From Caldifarciminota bacterium (GTDB lineage: Bacteria; Hydrothermota; Hydrothermia; UBA1063; CAJXJZ01): a DNA stretch of 64,000 bases. A program made the translations under genes and the position numbers. The notes under the pieces were generated by a model. The model ran no database searches and was not told the DNA's origin. It was given only the letters and a program-made list of their open reading frames with translations. Shown here piece by piece: positions 8,596 to 17,434 of the stretch (within the stretch, counting starts at the first letter, position 1; each line of letters starts with the position of its first letter). Where the stretch lies: assembly GCA_026986775.1 (NCBI GenBank), contig JALSNX010000027.1:62001-126000 (forward strand), written 5' to 3'.

Positions 8596-9161
8596 GTGGC
8601 ATTCTACTCTTTATGCTCTTTAACTTTTCCCATGTTTTTGACATAGAAACACCTTCACGTGGCTTTACCGTTTCATTACTTGAATTTTCCTATGCCACCC
8701 GGAATATTGCAATAAGAACATCTCCCTTAGTACTTCCCTTTATGTTTCCCCTCACCCTCAGGCTTTCAAAGAGCCGTGCCTTTTTAAAATTCTCCTTTGT
8801 CCCCTTTTACGGGGGGTATTTTGTAACTTCCTCGTATTCAGGGATAAGAAAATTCAGCGCTTCGCCCCTTTGGGAAGCAGGTGGTGGTTTGTGGCTTGGA
8901 AAAGACAATTTACAGATTATTCCTGACATGAGTTTATACATACAGAAAAAGACCATATTTTCAGGAAAACTGTCGGTAAGGTTACACGATTTATTTACAT
9001 CTTTTTCCCTCTACAGCAATGGGGCCTGGGGTGCAGAATCCCTGTACCTTCTGAAATTTGGCAGAGGTTTTATGATTTTCGGCCTGAGGTACCCCGGAAT
9101 AAAAGATATGGGCCTTGACCTTCCGATATTGCCCCTTTTCAACATGGGGATAACCTTTTAA
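8592..9161 (+). CDS. Probable outer-membrane beta-barrel protein, 189 aa
   Basis: A short hydrophobic leader (MSGILLFMLFNFSHVF) precedes alternating hydrophobic/polar strands with aromatic girdle residues, ending NMGITF with a terminal Phe, as in proteins inserted by the BAM complex. No family is recognised. The start is TTG 8592, supported by GGAGGT 5 nt upstream and overlapping the upstream stop. Only 3 nt separate it from murJ. Confidence 0.65.
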   Translation: MSGILLFMLFNFSHVFDIETPSRGFTVSLLEFSYATRNIAIRTSPLVLPFMFPLTLRLSKSRAFLKFSFVPFYGGYFVTSSYSGIRKFSASPLWEAGGGLWLGKDNLQIIPDMSLYIQKKTIFSGKLSVRLHDLFTSFSLYSNGAWGAESLYLLKFGRGFMIFGLRYPGIKDMGLDLPILPLFNMGITF

Positions 9162-9164
9162 TCC

Positions 9165-10643
9165 ATGAGACTGAAGAATATTCTTTATTTCTCCACAGGC
9201 ACGCTTCTTTCGCGGATACTTGGCTTTGTGAGAGAAGCCACAATTGCATATCTTTTGGGTGGGAAGGATGCAGCAGATGCCTTTTATGTGGCCTTCAGGA
9301 TACCCAACCTTTTAAGGGATCTCTTTGCCGAAAACTCCGTTCAGACAGCATTTGTTCCCTCTTTTGTGGAGGCAAGGGAAAAAGACCTTTCGCCTTTTGA
9401 CTTTGCAAATGCCGTTTTTACCCTCACGCTGATTATTCTGGGGGTAATTACCTTAATCGGTATCTTATTTGCACCCTTTATTGTCAAACTCATTGCATAC
9501 GGTTTTACAAAACACCCGGCAAAGTTTCATCTTGCCGCAACACTCACAAGAATAACCTTTCCCTTTTTGCTCTTTATATCCCTTTCTGCTATTTTAGGAG
9601 GGATACTCAATTCCTATAAAAGGTTCTTTGTACCGGCAATCTCACCGGTGCTTTACAACATTGCCGTTATATCTTCGGGAGTCATTGCCTATTTTATCTT
9701 AAAAGAAGGCCATTACCCCCATGCCCTTGCAGGTGGGGTTGTAACAGGCGGCATAGTGCAGTTTCTGTTTCAATGGCCTTTTGTCAGGAAGGTGGGGGTC
9801 AGATTGAAGTTGCATTTTACATTACAACACCCCATGTTCAAAAAGTTTTACAAACTCCTTTTACCCGTAGTCTTAAGCGTTTCCTTTGTTAACCTTACCC
9901 TGTTTTTCAATACGGAAATAGCCTCCTTTTTAGGAAGGGGGGCAGTTGCCTATCTTTCCTATGCCTTCCGCATAATGCACCTTCCCATAGCGATTTTCGG
10001 GGTTGCCGTCTCCACAGTCATCTTGCCCGGTCTTGTGGAAAAATTCGCCCGCGGAGAGGATATGACAGATGAATTTGAAGAGGGAATGGCATTTCTGCTT
10101 TTCCTTATTATTCCCGCCTCTATTTTTATGATTAAGGATGCACCCGGGATAATAAAATTCCTCTTTCAGCGGGGTAATTTCACATCTTATGACACGATAA
10201 TGGTATCGCAGGCCCTCTGTTTTTATGCACCTTTGATTGTGCCCTCTTCACTTGCAAAACTCTTTCAGAGTTACTATTTCGCTCAGGGAAAGGTTAAAGT
10301 GCCCAATTACTCGTTTGCCACAGCAGGTGTGGTAAACATTGCCCTTGCGTGGTATTTAGGGTTTAAATTAGGATTTCCGGGCATAGCACTTGCAAGTTTC
10401 ATTGCCATATTTGTAAGATTTATTGTGCTCTCCTTTCCTGTGTTCAGAGCCATGAAGAAAAAAGGCGTATTTTTACACAGAATCGCAAAGGTTATAATAC
10501 TTTCATTCTTGTTTGCACTGTTTGTATTCTCATTCAATCCATCTGGTGACATGGAAAACATGTTTATTCACCTCTTTGCAGGCTTCGGGGCATACTATGG
10601 GATTGGTTATTTATGGGGGATGTTCAATATAAAAAGAAAGTAG
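9165..10643 (+). CDS. murJ: Lipid II flippase MurJ (MviN)
   Basis: MurJ moves lipid II across the inner membrane for peptidoglycan synthesis. The protein is 492 aa with about 14 membrane segments. The conserved start (STGTLLSRILGFVREATIAYLLG, then ADAFYVAFRIPNLLRDLFAE) and the internal FFNTEIASFLG and FQRGNF motifs are visible. It lies at the end of an envelope gene string. About 245 nt of non-coding sequence follows before the restriction-modification island. Confidence 0.95.
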   Translation: MRLKNILYFSTGTLLSRILGFVREATIAYLLGGKDAADAFYVAFRIPNLLRDLFAENSVQTAFVPSFVEAREKDLSPFDFANAVFTLTLIILGVITLIGILFAPFIVKLIAYGFTKHPAKFHLAATLTRITFPFLLFISLSAILGGILNSYKRFFVPAISPVLYNIAVISSGVIAYFILKEGHYPHALAGGVVTGGIVQFLFQWPFVRKVGVRLKLHFTLQHPMFKKFYKLLLPVVLSVSFVNLTLFFNTEIASFLGRGAVAYLSYAFRIMHLPIAIFGVAVSTVILPGLVEKFARGEDMTDEFEEGMAFLLFLIIPASIFMIKDAPGIIKFLFQRGNFTSYDTIMVSQALCFYAPLIVPSSLAKLFQSYYFAQGKVKVPNYSFATAGVVNIALAWYLGFKLGFPGIALASFIAIFVRFIVLSFPVFRAMKKKGVFLHRIAKVIILSFLFALFVFSFNPSGDMENMFIHLFAGFGAYYGIGYLWGMFNIKRK

Positions 10644-10712
10644 AGCAGTCTTTGCCAGAAAATAAAACCTTGAGTTTCCGTGTTATATGGTGTATATTTG
10701 GAAATGTTGAGT

Positions 10713-10734
10713 GGGGTGGGTGGAGTGGGGTGGG
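10713..10734 (+). other. Potential G-quadruplex in the murJ / restriction-island spacer
   Basis: Four runs of three or four G (GGGG, GGG, GGGG, GGG) are separated by loops of 1, 6 and 1 nt within 22 bases, which satisfies the usual quadruplex pattern. It lies at the left edge of the AT-rich restriction-modification island. The rest of the 10644-10890 spacer shows a 6-nt inverted repeat (TGGTCA 10780 / TGACCA 10816) and no clear promoter. Confidence 0.4.
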
Positions 10735-10890
10735 AGGATAGATACAGGTGGTAATGTTGATATTAGATAGAATTGGATATGGTCAACGGTGAAATATATG
10801 CAGATAGTTCGAATATGACCAAGTTGTATACATTCCGCCTCAAAGCCATAAAAAATTTAAGATCTATGTATTACATAATGGAGGATAATG

Positions 10891-12249
10891 ATGGGAGAGC
10901 TTGATATTGAAAATCACGCTGTTATTGTAAATCATAAAATAAAACATATTAAAAAAGATTGGGGTATATTTTTTACACCACAATGGGTTGTTGATTTTAT
11001 GGTTGATTTGATAGATGAGGAAAGATTAAACATAAACGACCTAAAAATTCTTGAACCAGCATGCGGGATCTGCCAATTTTTGATTGGAATTAAAAAGAAT
11101 AAAAACCACATTTTTGAACATGCAGTTACTAAAATAGGTGTGGAAATTAACAAAGAGGTTATCGAATATGCCAAGCAATATGGTTTTACAGAAAAAATAG
11201 AAATAATTCATGACGACTATTTACTGTGGAATACCAAAGAGCGTTTTAATGTGATTATAGGAAATCCACCCTATGGGATACCGAGTCTATCAGAACACTA
11301 TACAATACGAGTGGATAATGAGACTAAAAATAAATACAAACAAATTTATGAGACTTGGTATGGAAAATATAATGTTTATGGAGCATTCATAGAAAAATCA
11401 ATAAAGCTACTGAAAGAAAATGGACAACTTATATTCGTCGTTCCAGCTACTTTTATGATTTTAGACGAATTTAAAAAACTTCGTAATTTTCTTGCAGAAC
11501 GAGGCAAGACTGAAATTATATATATGGGTAATGATGTTTTTAAACCAGAGGCGGATGTAACTACTGTAATTTTGAAATTTGTAAAATCTAATTCTGAAAA
11601 GAGCAAATTGAGGTTATATGATTATAACAATGGTAAACTGGAGATAATCACGAACAATAACCATTGGAAAGGAGAAGTTGTATTATTTTCAACGGAGTTC
11701 AGTAAGAAGGTAGAAAATATTTGCAGTTTTAGGCTTGGAGATGTTTATACAATAAGAATATCACCAAGAACTCCAGAAATAAAACATAATAAAGATGTAA
11801 TAAAAGCAGAAAAGATGACCGATAAAGAGAATATACTACCTATTCTTAATGGCAGAAATTTAAAGATTGGAGAAGTCGTTTATAAACCTCTTACTGGTTA
11901 TTGGATTGAAGAAAAAAAGAAAACATCTTTGCGAAAGTTTTTTGACAGGCCACATATTGTTGTAGGGTTAGGCTTTAGAGGAAATGGACAGGTAGGTGCT
12001 GCTTATGATTACATAGCCTATCCATGGATGGGTGATGTATATCATTTATTGAGAAAATATACTTTAACAAATATGCGATTTGACCTTACAGAGGAAGAAG
12101 TAGTTGAATTTTTGAATTCAGAAATAATAAAAAAATATGTAAAAGATGTTTTTAGAGACATTACATATCATTTCAACATAACACAACTTAAAATGCTTCC
12201 GTTACCTATAAAAGAGGAATTAATAAAATTGAAAGAGGTGTTATCATGA
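10891..12249 (+). CDS. TaqI-like adenine-N6 DNA methyltransferase
   Basis: The protein resembles M.TaqI, which methylates the A in TCGA. Visible signs are the N-terminal FFTPQWVVDFMV segment, the SAM motif ILEPACG (about residue 50), the catalytic NPPYG (about residue 125), KYNVYGAFIEKSI, FVVPATF and a TaqI-type C-terminal specificity domain with ILNGRNLK and AYPWMGDVYHLL. It has 452 aa against about 421 in M.TaqI. ATG 10891 has GGAGG at 6 nt; ATG 10888 is also possible. The nuclease gene overlaps by 4 nt. The region is visibly more AT-rich than its neighbours, consistent with horizontal gain. Confidence 0.92.
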   Translation: MGELDIENHAVIVNHKIKHIKKDWGIFFTPQWVVDFMVDLIDEERLNINDLKILEPACGICQFLIGIKKNKNHIFEHAVTKIGVEINKEVIEYAKQYGFTEKIEIIHDDYLLWNTKERFNVIIGNPPYGIPSLSEHYTIRVDNETKNKYKQIYETWYGKYNVYGAFIEKSIKLLKENGQLIFVVPATFMILDEFKKLRNFLAERGKTEIIYMGNDVFKPEADVTTVILKFVKSNSEKSKLRLYDYNNGKLEIITNNNHWKGEVVLFSTEFSKKVENICSFRLGDVYTIRISPRTPEIKHNKDVIKAEKMTDKENILPILNGRNLKIGEVVYKPLTGYWIEEKKKTSLRKFFDRPHIVVGLGFRGNGQVGAAYDYIAYPWMGDVYHLLRKYTLTNMRFDLTEEEVVEFLNSEIIKKYVKDVFRDITYHFNITQLKMLPLPIKEELIKLKEVLS

Positions 12250-13028
12250 CAAGAGATTGGAAAGAGGACTTAAGGAAATTTGAAAATTTTCTTAGGAATA
12301 TAGACATCAAAGAATATGCATATTTGAGACAAATAAAAACTGTAGAACAAGATTTACCACGGGACCTTTTACCCCTTGAGATTTATTACAAATATTACTG
12401 GGAAACAACTGATTTTAAGGATTATGACGAAGTTTTTAAAATATACTGGTCCGAAAAACTCAATCCTTACATCTATAAATTTATAAAGAAGTACTTTTAT
12501 GGTTGTTCATTACAATTTGTTGAGGAAGGTTTTAAGGCAAGATTGTATCGGATATGGATGTCTATACTCACTCAGTTTCACTTTCAATATTTATGGAATG
12601 CAATATTTGCAGAAAAGTTAATGTCTTCAGCAGAATTGGATATGATGGGAATTGATGCTATTGTAGAATTAAACAATATAAAGGTAGCTATTCAGGTGAA
12701 GAAAGTCTCATACAGAAGGGAAGCGTCAGACCGTAGATTTACAAGAAGGCAACAAACACGTGCCGACATTATTGTAGAAGTACCGTATTTAGTAGTAGAT
12801 ATAGAAGAACTAAAAAATAAACTGAAAAATCATAGAGTGAGAGAATCAACAAAAATAAAATGTCAAAACGCTTTAGATGTATTTAATAAAAATTTCATTA
12901 AACTTGATAATGGATTCGTTATTTTTAGAGAAGAGTACCTAAGACATATATATCAAGAAATACTTGAAAAAATAAAAACAACTGAAAAAGGAAAAAAGAT
13001 AACCTATGAGGAGATTTTAATGTGGTAA
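12246..13028 (+). CDS. TaqI-like type II restriction endonuclease (predicted TCGA-specific)
   Basis: The sequence closely follows R.TaqI as I remember it: IKTVEQDLPRDLLPLEIYY, YFYGCSLQFVEEGFKARLYR, TQFHFQYLWNA, then the catalytic region ELDMMGIDAIV and VAIQVKKVSYR (the PD-(D/E)xK variant), and NGFVIFREEYL. The length is 260 aa against 263 for TaqI. It overlaps the methyltransferase by ATGA, so the pair forms one operon. All catalytic positions look intact, so the system may be active; the strong scarcity of TCGA in the window supports that. The specificity is inferred from homology. Confidence 0.92.
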   Translation: MTRDWKEDLRKFENFLRNIDIKEYAYLRQIKTVEQDLPRDLLPLEIYYKYYWETTDFKDYDEVFKIYWSEKLNPYIYKFIKKYFYGCSLQFVEEGFKARLYRIWMSILTQFHFQYLWNAIFAEKLMSSAELDMMGIDAIVELNNIKVAIQVKKVSYRREASDRRFTRRQQTRADIIVEVPYLVVDIEELKNKLKNHRVRESTKIKCQNALDVFNKNFIKLDNGFVIFREEYLRHIYQEILEKIKTTEKGKKITYEEILMW

Positions 13029-13141
13029 TACATAAAGCCAAATTCCGCTTCGGGTGGGACGCTTCGTCGCTTTGCTCCTTGCCCAAGTTCTTCGCTATCG
13101 CTCAGGACTTCAGACACCCCAAAAACGTTAAACCATAAGTC

Positions 13142-13539
13142 ATGACATTGCATATTTTTTATGACCATCAGTGTCCGAGATGCGGGGCATACTATATACC
13201 AGATGATGAGAGTGTTCCCTGTCCTAATTGTGGTCTGATTGAAGAAGAGAGATTTGACTATATACCGGAAGCAGTATCTTCGTTGAAATATAATCTTGAA
13301 ACCACCGGGTCTTTTATGCCTCCTGCATGGTGGGTCAGTTCACTGGGTGACCATATCTCTTTATTCTTTTCCATGTGTTTGAGGAATTCAGACAAAAACA
13401 GAAAGAGATGGATTTTGAAGAGTTTGTTGATGGAGCGTTGTCAAAAATGGAGTGGAAGGACCAGCAGTATCTGAGAAAACACATTTTTCAAATTGCTATT
13501 CGGGTTTATGAGGAATTACAGAATGAAGGAATATTATAG
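13142..13539 (+). pseudogene. Zinc-ribbon protein gene broken by one frameshift
   Basis: The first frame encodes a double CxxC ribbon (CPRCGAYYI and CPNCGLIEEE) and runs well to GDHISLFF near 13369. Frame then degrades, while the -1 frame from about 13369 continues naturally as HVFEEFRQKQKEMDFEEF and ends in VYEELQNEGIL, stop TAG 13537-13539. The total length is one base short of a multiple of three, so a single-base loss near the TTTT run at 13367-13370 explains it. Restored, it would be about 132 aa. The function is unknown. A sequencing error or programmed slippage remains possible. The gene is at the right edge of the restriction island. Confidence 0.7.
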
Positions 13540-13556
13540 TCTATCCCGATTACCCT

Positions 13557-14390
13557 TCAAATCCTCCTTATATAACTCGCCTCTATTTCATTATGGAATG
13601 TGCGGTTGCCCACCTTTTTGACTTTGTAAAATATTCCTTTTACTAAAAGTCTTTCTCCTTTTCTTATGTGGTGATGTCCTCTTATAAACACTCTATAGGT
13701 TCTTCTTTTGCTTTTTATTTTGAAAATCGTATAGGCTCTGCCCCTTCTTGAAACCCTTTCCTGAACATACGTAACAACGCCTTTTACTGTGATTTTTCTG
13801 GCATTTTTCGGTACATTGAGTGTGTTTTTACGTGCATCCCTGTAAGATTTTAAAAAGAGTTCCTTAAACTTTTCTGTTTGTGAACTTTTTATTAAAACGT
13901 TCAGTTCTGTATTCCTCTCAAGGCCGTAATATGTCCAGTTGGTTGACCCTATCAAGAGCGATGTATCTGCAAGCAGCATTTTTACATGGGTGGTTCTCCC
14001 TTTTCTGTCAAATCTCACCTTAACGCCGCAGGACTTTAAAAACTCGTAGGCACTTTTCTGTTTTTTGTAAAATCTCTCGCCCAAAAAATCCTCACCACCT
14101 TCTACCAAAACCTTTACATCAACGCCCCTTTTTCTTGCTCTGCACAGTGCTGAAAGTAATGGATTTGGTCCTTCCCTGTAATTGGCTATCTCAAACATCC
14201 AGACATAAACGTATTTTTGTGCGCCGTTTATAAGGTCAAGTGCTTTGTTTTTGTAATCCTGTGAGTAAATCGGTTCCAGTGTAATATGGGAATGGGTTGA
14301 TCGCTCATTATGGAAAGCAATAGAATTTTCTTTTTCGCATCCTGATAGAAGAAAAACTGTGAAAAGTATTATGGTGAATATGTATCGCAT
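13557..14390 (-). CDS. Lipoprotein with phospholipase D-type nuclease domain and OB-fold domain
   Basis: The N-terminus MRYIFTIILFTVFLLSGC is a lipoprotein signal. Residues about 40-170 form a PLD domain with one HKD motif (HVKMLLADTSLLIGSTN, H135, K137, D142), as in the Nuc family where two subunits make one active site. Residues about 190-277 look like an OB fold (KITVKGVVTYVQER onward). The likely role is DNA or phosphodiester hydrolysis at the envelope. ATG 14390 is chosen for the signal peptide; TATACT ends 7 nt upstream, so the mRNA may be leaderless. The open frame continuing upstream is antisense to apgM and is not coding. Confidence 0.85.
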   Translation of the reverse strand: MRYIFTIILFTVFLLSGCEKENSIAFHNERSTHSHITLEPIYSQDYKNKALDLINGAQKYVYVWMFEIANYREGPNPLLSALCRARKRGVDVKVLVEGGEDFLGERFYKKQKSAYEFLKSCGVKVRFDRKGRTTHVKMLLADTSLLIGSTNWTYYGLERNTELNVLIKSSQTEKFKELFLKSYRDARKNTLNVPKNARKITVKGVVTYVQERVSRRGRAYTIFKIKSKRRTYRVFIRGHHHIRKGERLLVKGIFYKVKKVGNRTFHNEIEASYIRRI

Positions 14391-14397
14391 CTTAAAA

Positions 14398-14450
14398 AGT
14401 ATAATGTTCTCCTTCTGTCTTTTGAAATGACAGGGGACAAACTTTATAAT
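14398..14450. promoter_or_regulatory. Overlapping divergent promoters of apgM and the PLD lipoprotein
   Basis: Plus strand: TTGAAA (14422-14427), 17 nt, TATAAT (14445-14450), then a leader with AAGGAGG before ATG 14475. Minus strand: TTCAAA (14426-14421), 17 nt, TATACT (14403-14398), 7 nt before ATG 14390. The two -35 boxes occupy the same bases, so the polymerases should compete for one site. Confidence 0.6.
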
Positions 14451-14474
14451 TCTTATTAACTCAAGGAGGCTGAG

Positions 14475-15680
14475 ATGGATATAAAGAAACTCTTGGTTCC
14501 CAATGATAGTAAGATTGTTTTTTATATTGCCGATGGACTTGGTGGACTTCCCCATCCTGATTTTGAATTTAAAACAGAACTGGAATATGCAAACACACCG
14601 AATCTTGATAATCTTGCAAAAAAATCTGTTCTTGGAAGGACTATTCCGGTGAGACATGGAATTACCCCCGGAAGCGGGCCTGCGCACTTTGGCCTTTTTG
14701 GATATGACCCTGCCACTTTTGAGGTCGGAAGAGGTGTCCTTGAGGCTCTTGGTGTGAATTTTCCGCTTAAAAAGGGTGATATTGCAATAAGATGTAATTT
14801 TGCAACGCTGGATGAGGAGGGTAAAATCATTGACAGGCGTGCGGGAAGAATTCCAACTGAAGAGGCGATACCCGTTATTGAGAAGATTAAAGATGCAGTT
14901 GGTGGAAAGATTGAGGATGTGGAGATTTTTGTGTTCCCTGTTAAGGAATACAGGTTTGGTGTAGTGCTCAGGGGCCATGGACTTTATGACTGCATACCTG
15001 ATACAGACCCACAGGAGACGGGTGTAAAACCGCTTCCTGTTGAGGCTACATGTGAAAAGGGGAAAAAGACAGAGAGGATACTCGCCCGTTTTGTTGAAAT
15101 TGCTCATGATGCAATTAAGGATGAAAAGAGGGCAAATGGCTTTCTTTTAAGAGGCATATCTTCATTGCCAGACCTTGAACCTTTCCCTGAAAAGTTCAAA
15201 CTTAAAAGCCTTGCCCTTGCCAATTATCCCATGTACAAGGGGCTTGCAAGATTGGTTGGAATGGATACACCAGATGCAGGTTCAGAGTTTGGTGATTTAA
15301 TCAAGATGTTGAGGGAAAAATGGAATGATTATGACTTTTTCTTTGTACACTATAAATGGACTGATAAGGCAGGCGAAGATGGTGATTTTCTTAAAAAGGT
15401 TCACTACATAGAGGAATTTGATTCTTATCTTAAGGATGTTCTTGCCCTTGAACCTGATGTACTTGTTATAACAGGTGACCATTCCACACCATCTTTGTGG
15501 AAAGGTCATTCATGGCATCCAAGCCCGCTACTTCTTTATTCAAAGGTTGCAGGAGCGGATGCTGCAACAAGATTTACTGAAAGGGAATGCCGTCATGGGT
15601 ATCTTGGAATGATTTATGCCCATGACCTTATGCCCATTGTCCTTGCAAATGCAGGACGTCTTAAAAAATACGGAGCATGA
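14475..15680 (+). CDS. apgM: 2,3-bisphosphoglycerate-independent phosphoglycerate mutase, archaeal type
   Basis: ApgM interconverts 3- and 2-phosphoglycerate in glycolysis and gluconeogenesis with two metal ions. The alkaline-phosphatase-type start (KIVFYIADGLGGLPHP), the nucleophile region GITPGSGPAHFGLFGYDP, and the metal-binding ITGDHSTPSLWKGHSWHP are visible. It has 401 aa, typical for the archaeal form, which is also found in several thermophilic bacteria. AAGGAGG lies 7 nt before ATG, and a good sigma-70-like promoter lies upstream. It heads a run of + strand genes. Confidence 0.95.
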   Translation: MDIKKLLVPNDSKIVFYIADGLGGLPHPDFEFKTELEYANTPNLDNLAKKSVLGRTIPVRHGITPGSGPAHFGLFGYDPATFEVGRGVLEALGVNFPLKKGDIAIRCNFATLDEEGKIIDRRAGRIPTEEAIPVIEKIKDAVGGKIEDVEIFVFPVKEYRFGVVLRGHGLYDCIPDTDPQETGVKPLPVEATCEKGKKTERILARFVEIAHDAIKDEKRANGFLLRGISSLPDLEPFPEKFKLKSLALANYPMYKGLARLVGMDTPDAGSEFGDLIKMLREKWNDYDFFFVHYKWTDKAGEDGDFLKKVHYIEEFDSYLKDVLALEPDVLVITGDHSTPSLWKGHSWHPSPLLLYSKVAGADAATRFTERECRHGYLGMIYAHDLMPIVLANAGRLKKYGA

Positions 15681-15697
15681 AAAAGGGGAGGTGATTT

Positions 15698-16744
15698 ATG
15701 CTTAACATACTTCTGTATGTAATACTTGGGGCAACCACCTACACGGCAAAGGAACTTCATAAAAAGGGTGCATTCCTTGCCGTGCCACATCTTTTAAAGG
15801 TTGAAATAGAGGTTGGTGATAACGAGGGGACTTTGAAACTGTTTACAACAAAAGCGACGTCAATGGGGTACCGGGATACTATTATCAAGGAAATTTCAAT
15901 GTCAAGAGAGGAACTTTTGCGGGTGACATCCTATCTTGAATATCCAAACAAAAATGATCCACTTCTCACTGTTTTTGATAACGGTAAACCTATTTTCAAG
16001 TCAACTGTTTCAAAGTATCTCGGGCATGTCAATCAAATTGGTTATGCTTATACCCTCGCTCTTGTTCCGGGCTCTCTTGTTCCTGTTCTTGGAAACATTG
16101 GTGGTGCCATCGTTGGAGCCAAGATGGGTATGAGAAAAGACCTTCTTGAAGCCATTAACAGGTATTTGAAGCACCAGTACCTTGAAGTTGGGGAAAAATA
16201 TGGTATATTTACGTCTTTAGAACTGGGTGCTCTTTATGGTCTTCCTTTTCAGCCTGATGATAGCACTATAATTAAAGGTAAGATCATTCCTCAGGTTATG
16301 CTCTCAGGTAGAGTATTTCATTCCAAGTTTTTCTCTCATGGTATAGGTCTTGAATACCTTATGACAAAGGCGGATGTTCAGGATGCTTCTGGTAATACAG
16401 TGGGGTCCTGTGATATGAAGGGTTTTTTAGGGCTTGTTACCATGAGGTTAAGAGTTTATAAAAACGATATTCTTGAAGTGGGAGTAAATGTTGATGCAGG
16501 AGCCGGTTATGCTAATCTTGATTATACAAGGAACAATGCCACTGTAGATTCAGGTAATAAGTTCATTATGGCTACAAGGGCAGGCCTTGAAGTTCTTTAT
16601 TATCCTGTTTATGGCTCAGGGCTTGCTGTTAAGGGTGCTCTGTATGGTGTGTCCTACGGTTCAGAGGCGGCATTTGTTAAAATGCCCATGGACTTCGGGT
16701 ATCAGGGGGCTGGTCTCAGAATTGGTGCATCATACGTGTTTTAG
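15698..16744 (+). CDS. Secreted protein with probable C-terminal outer-membrane beta-barrel
   Basis: A short leader (MLNILLYVILGATTYTA) is followed by a soluble region (residues about 20-145), a glycine-rich helical segment (VPVLGNIGGAIVGAKMG, about 130-146) and a C-terminal half of amphipathic strands ending GASYVF, a terminal Phe typical of outer-membrane barrels. No family is recognised. It has AAAAGGGGAGG upstream and is 3 nt before the DUF432 gene. Confidence 0.65.
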   Translation: MLNILLYVILGATTYTAKELHKKGAFLAVPHLLKVEIEVGDNEGTLKLFTTKATSMGYRDTIIKEISMSREELLRVTSYLEYPNKNDPLLTVFDNGKPIFKSTVSKYLGHVNQIGYAYTLALVPGSLVPVLGNIGGAIVGAKMGMRKDLLEAINRYLKHQYLEVGEKYGIFTSLELGALYGLPFQPDDSTIIKGKIIPQVMLSGRVFHSKFFSHGIGLEYLMTKADVQDASGNTVGSCDMKGFLGLVTMRLRVYKNDILEVGVNVDAGAGYANLDYTRNNATVDSGNKFIMATRAGLEVLYYPVYGSGLAVKGALYGVSYGSEAAFVKMPMDFGYQGAGLRIGASYVF

Positions 16745-16747
16745 ACC

Positions 16748-17425
16748 ATGGATATAACAGGTATTAACTTTGTAAAAGAACGAATTTCCGACAACGTTTA
16801 TAAGATTGTTGTGAAAAAAGAGGAAGAGGTGTTAATTGAAAAGTATTATGTGGGAGCGGACTTTGACATATACAGTTTCATGTTAAGTCCTGTTCCCACG
16901 GACCTGCCTCTTCTTCTTGATTTTGGAGGCAATTACGTTATTCCAGAAAAAGGAAGTATGAGGATATTTGCCCCTATACCTCTTGAGTACAGGGCGCAGA
17001 TGGTTGCAGGTGGCAGGGATGAGATAGACATAGGCAGGGTTGTTCTCTGGAACAGAAAGAGGATGTATTACGGCAAACCAAATCAGGGTGAATTTGCTTA
17101 TTTTTACAAAAGTGGAGTAACTCAGAATCCTGTGCCCCGAAAAGACCTTGCCTATCTTGCCCTTGACGTGGAAAATAAAGACGATAACGAGTGGGTTCTT
17201 TCAAATCTTCTTATTGATTACAATCAATTGAGCCTTTTTCTAAAGGATGATGTTATTTATACGGAACTGGTAAGAATGAGTATAGAAGATGGACGAGCAG
17301 AACTTGAATATACCGATGAATCGCCAATAAAAGGTGGTGATGTGATACTGAAAGGTGAGGAAAACGCGAAGAAGATGGGTATTTACCGCTTTGGTAAGAG
17401 AACGCTGAAAGGACTTTTGTTTTAG
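16748..17425 (+). CDS. DUF432-like protein
   Basis: The 225 aa sequence, with LSPVPTDLPLLLDFGG near residue 40, FAPIPLEYRAQMV and the ending KKMGIYRFGKRTLKGLLF, resembles the DUF432 family, which is often encoded next to small mechanosensitive channels. The mscS-like gene immediately downstream agrees with this. It has no signal peptide and is probably a cytoplasmic partner or regulator of the channel, but its biochemical role is unknown. Confidence 0.7.
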   Translation: MDITGINFVKERISDNVYKIVVKKEEEVLIEKYYVGADFDIYSFMLSPVPTDLPLLLDFGGNYVIPEKGSMRIFAPIPLEYRAQMVAGGRDEIDIGRVVLWNRKRMYYGKPNQGEFAYFYKSGVTQNPVPRKDLAYLALDVENKDDNEWVLSNLLIDYNQLSLFLKDDVIYTELVRMSIEDGRAELEYTDESPIKGGDVILKGEENAKKMGIYRFGKRTLKGLLF

Positions 17426-17434
17426 GAGGTGCTT

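Noticed and set aside
10780-10821. Inverted repeat TGGTCA/TGACCA upstream of the TaqI-like operon as a controller-protein site
   Set aside because: Six-base arms 30 nt apart are expected by chance and no controller gene is present.
14391-15107. Upstream extension of the minus-strand frame of the PLD protein (a 516-codon open frame in total)
   Set aside because: It is antisense to the well-supported apgM gene, and a lipoprotein signal with a -10 box marks the true start at 14390.
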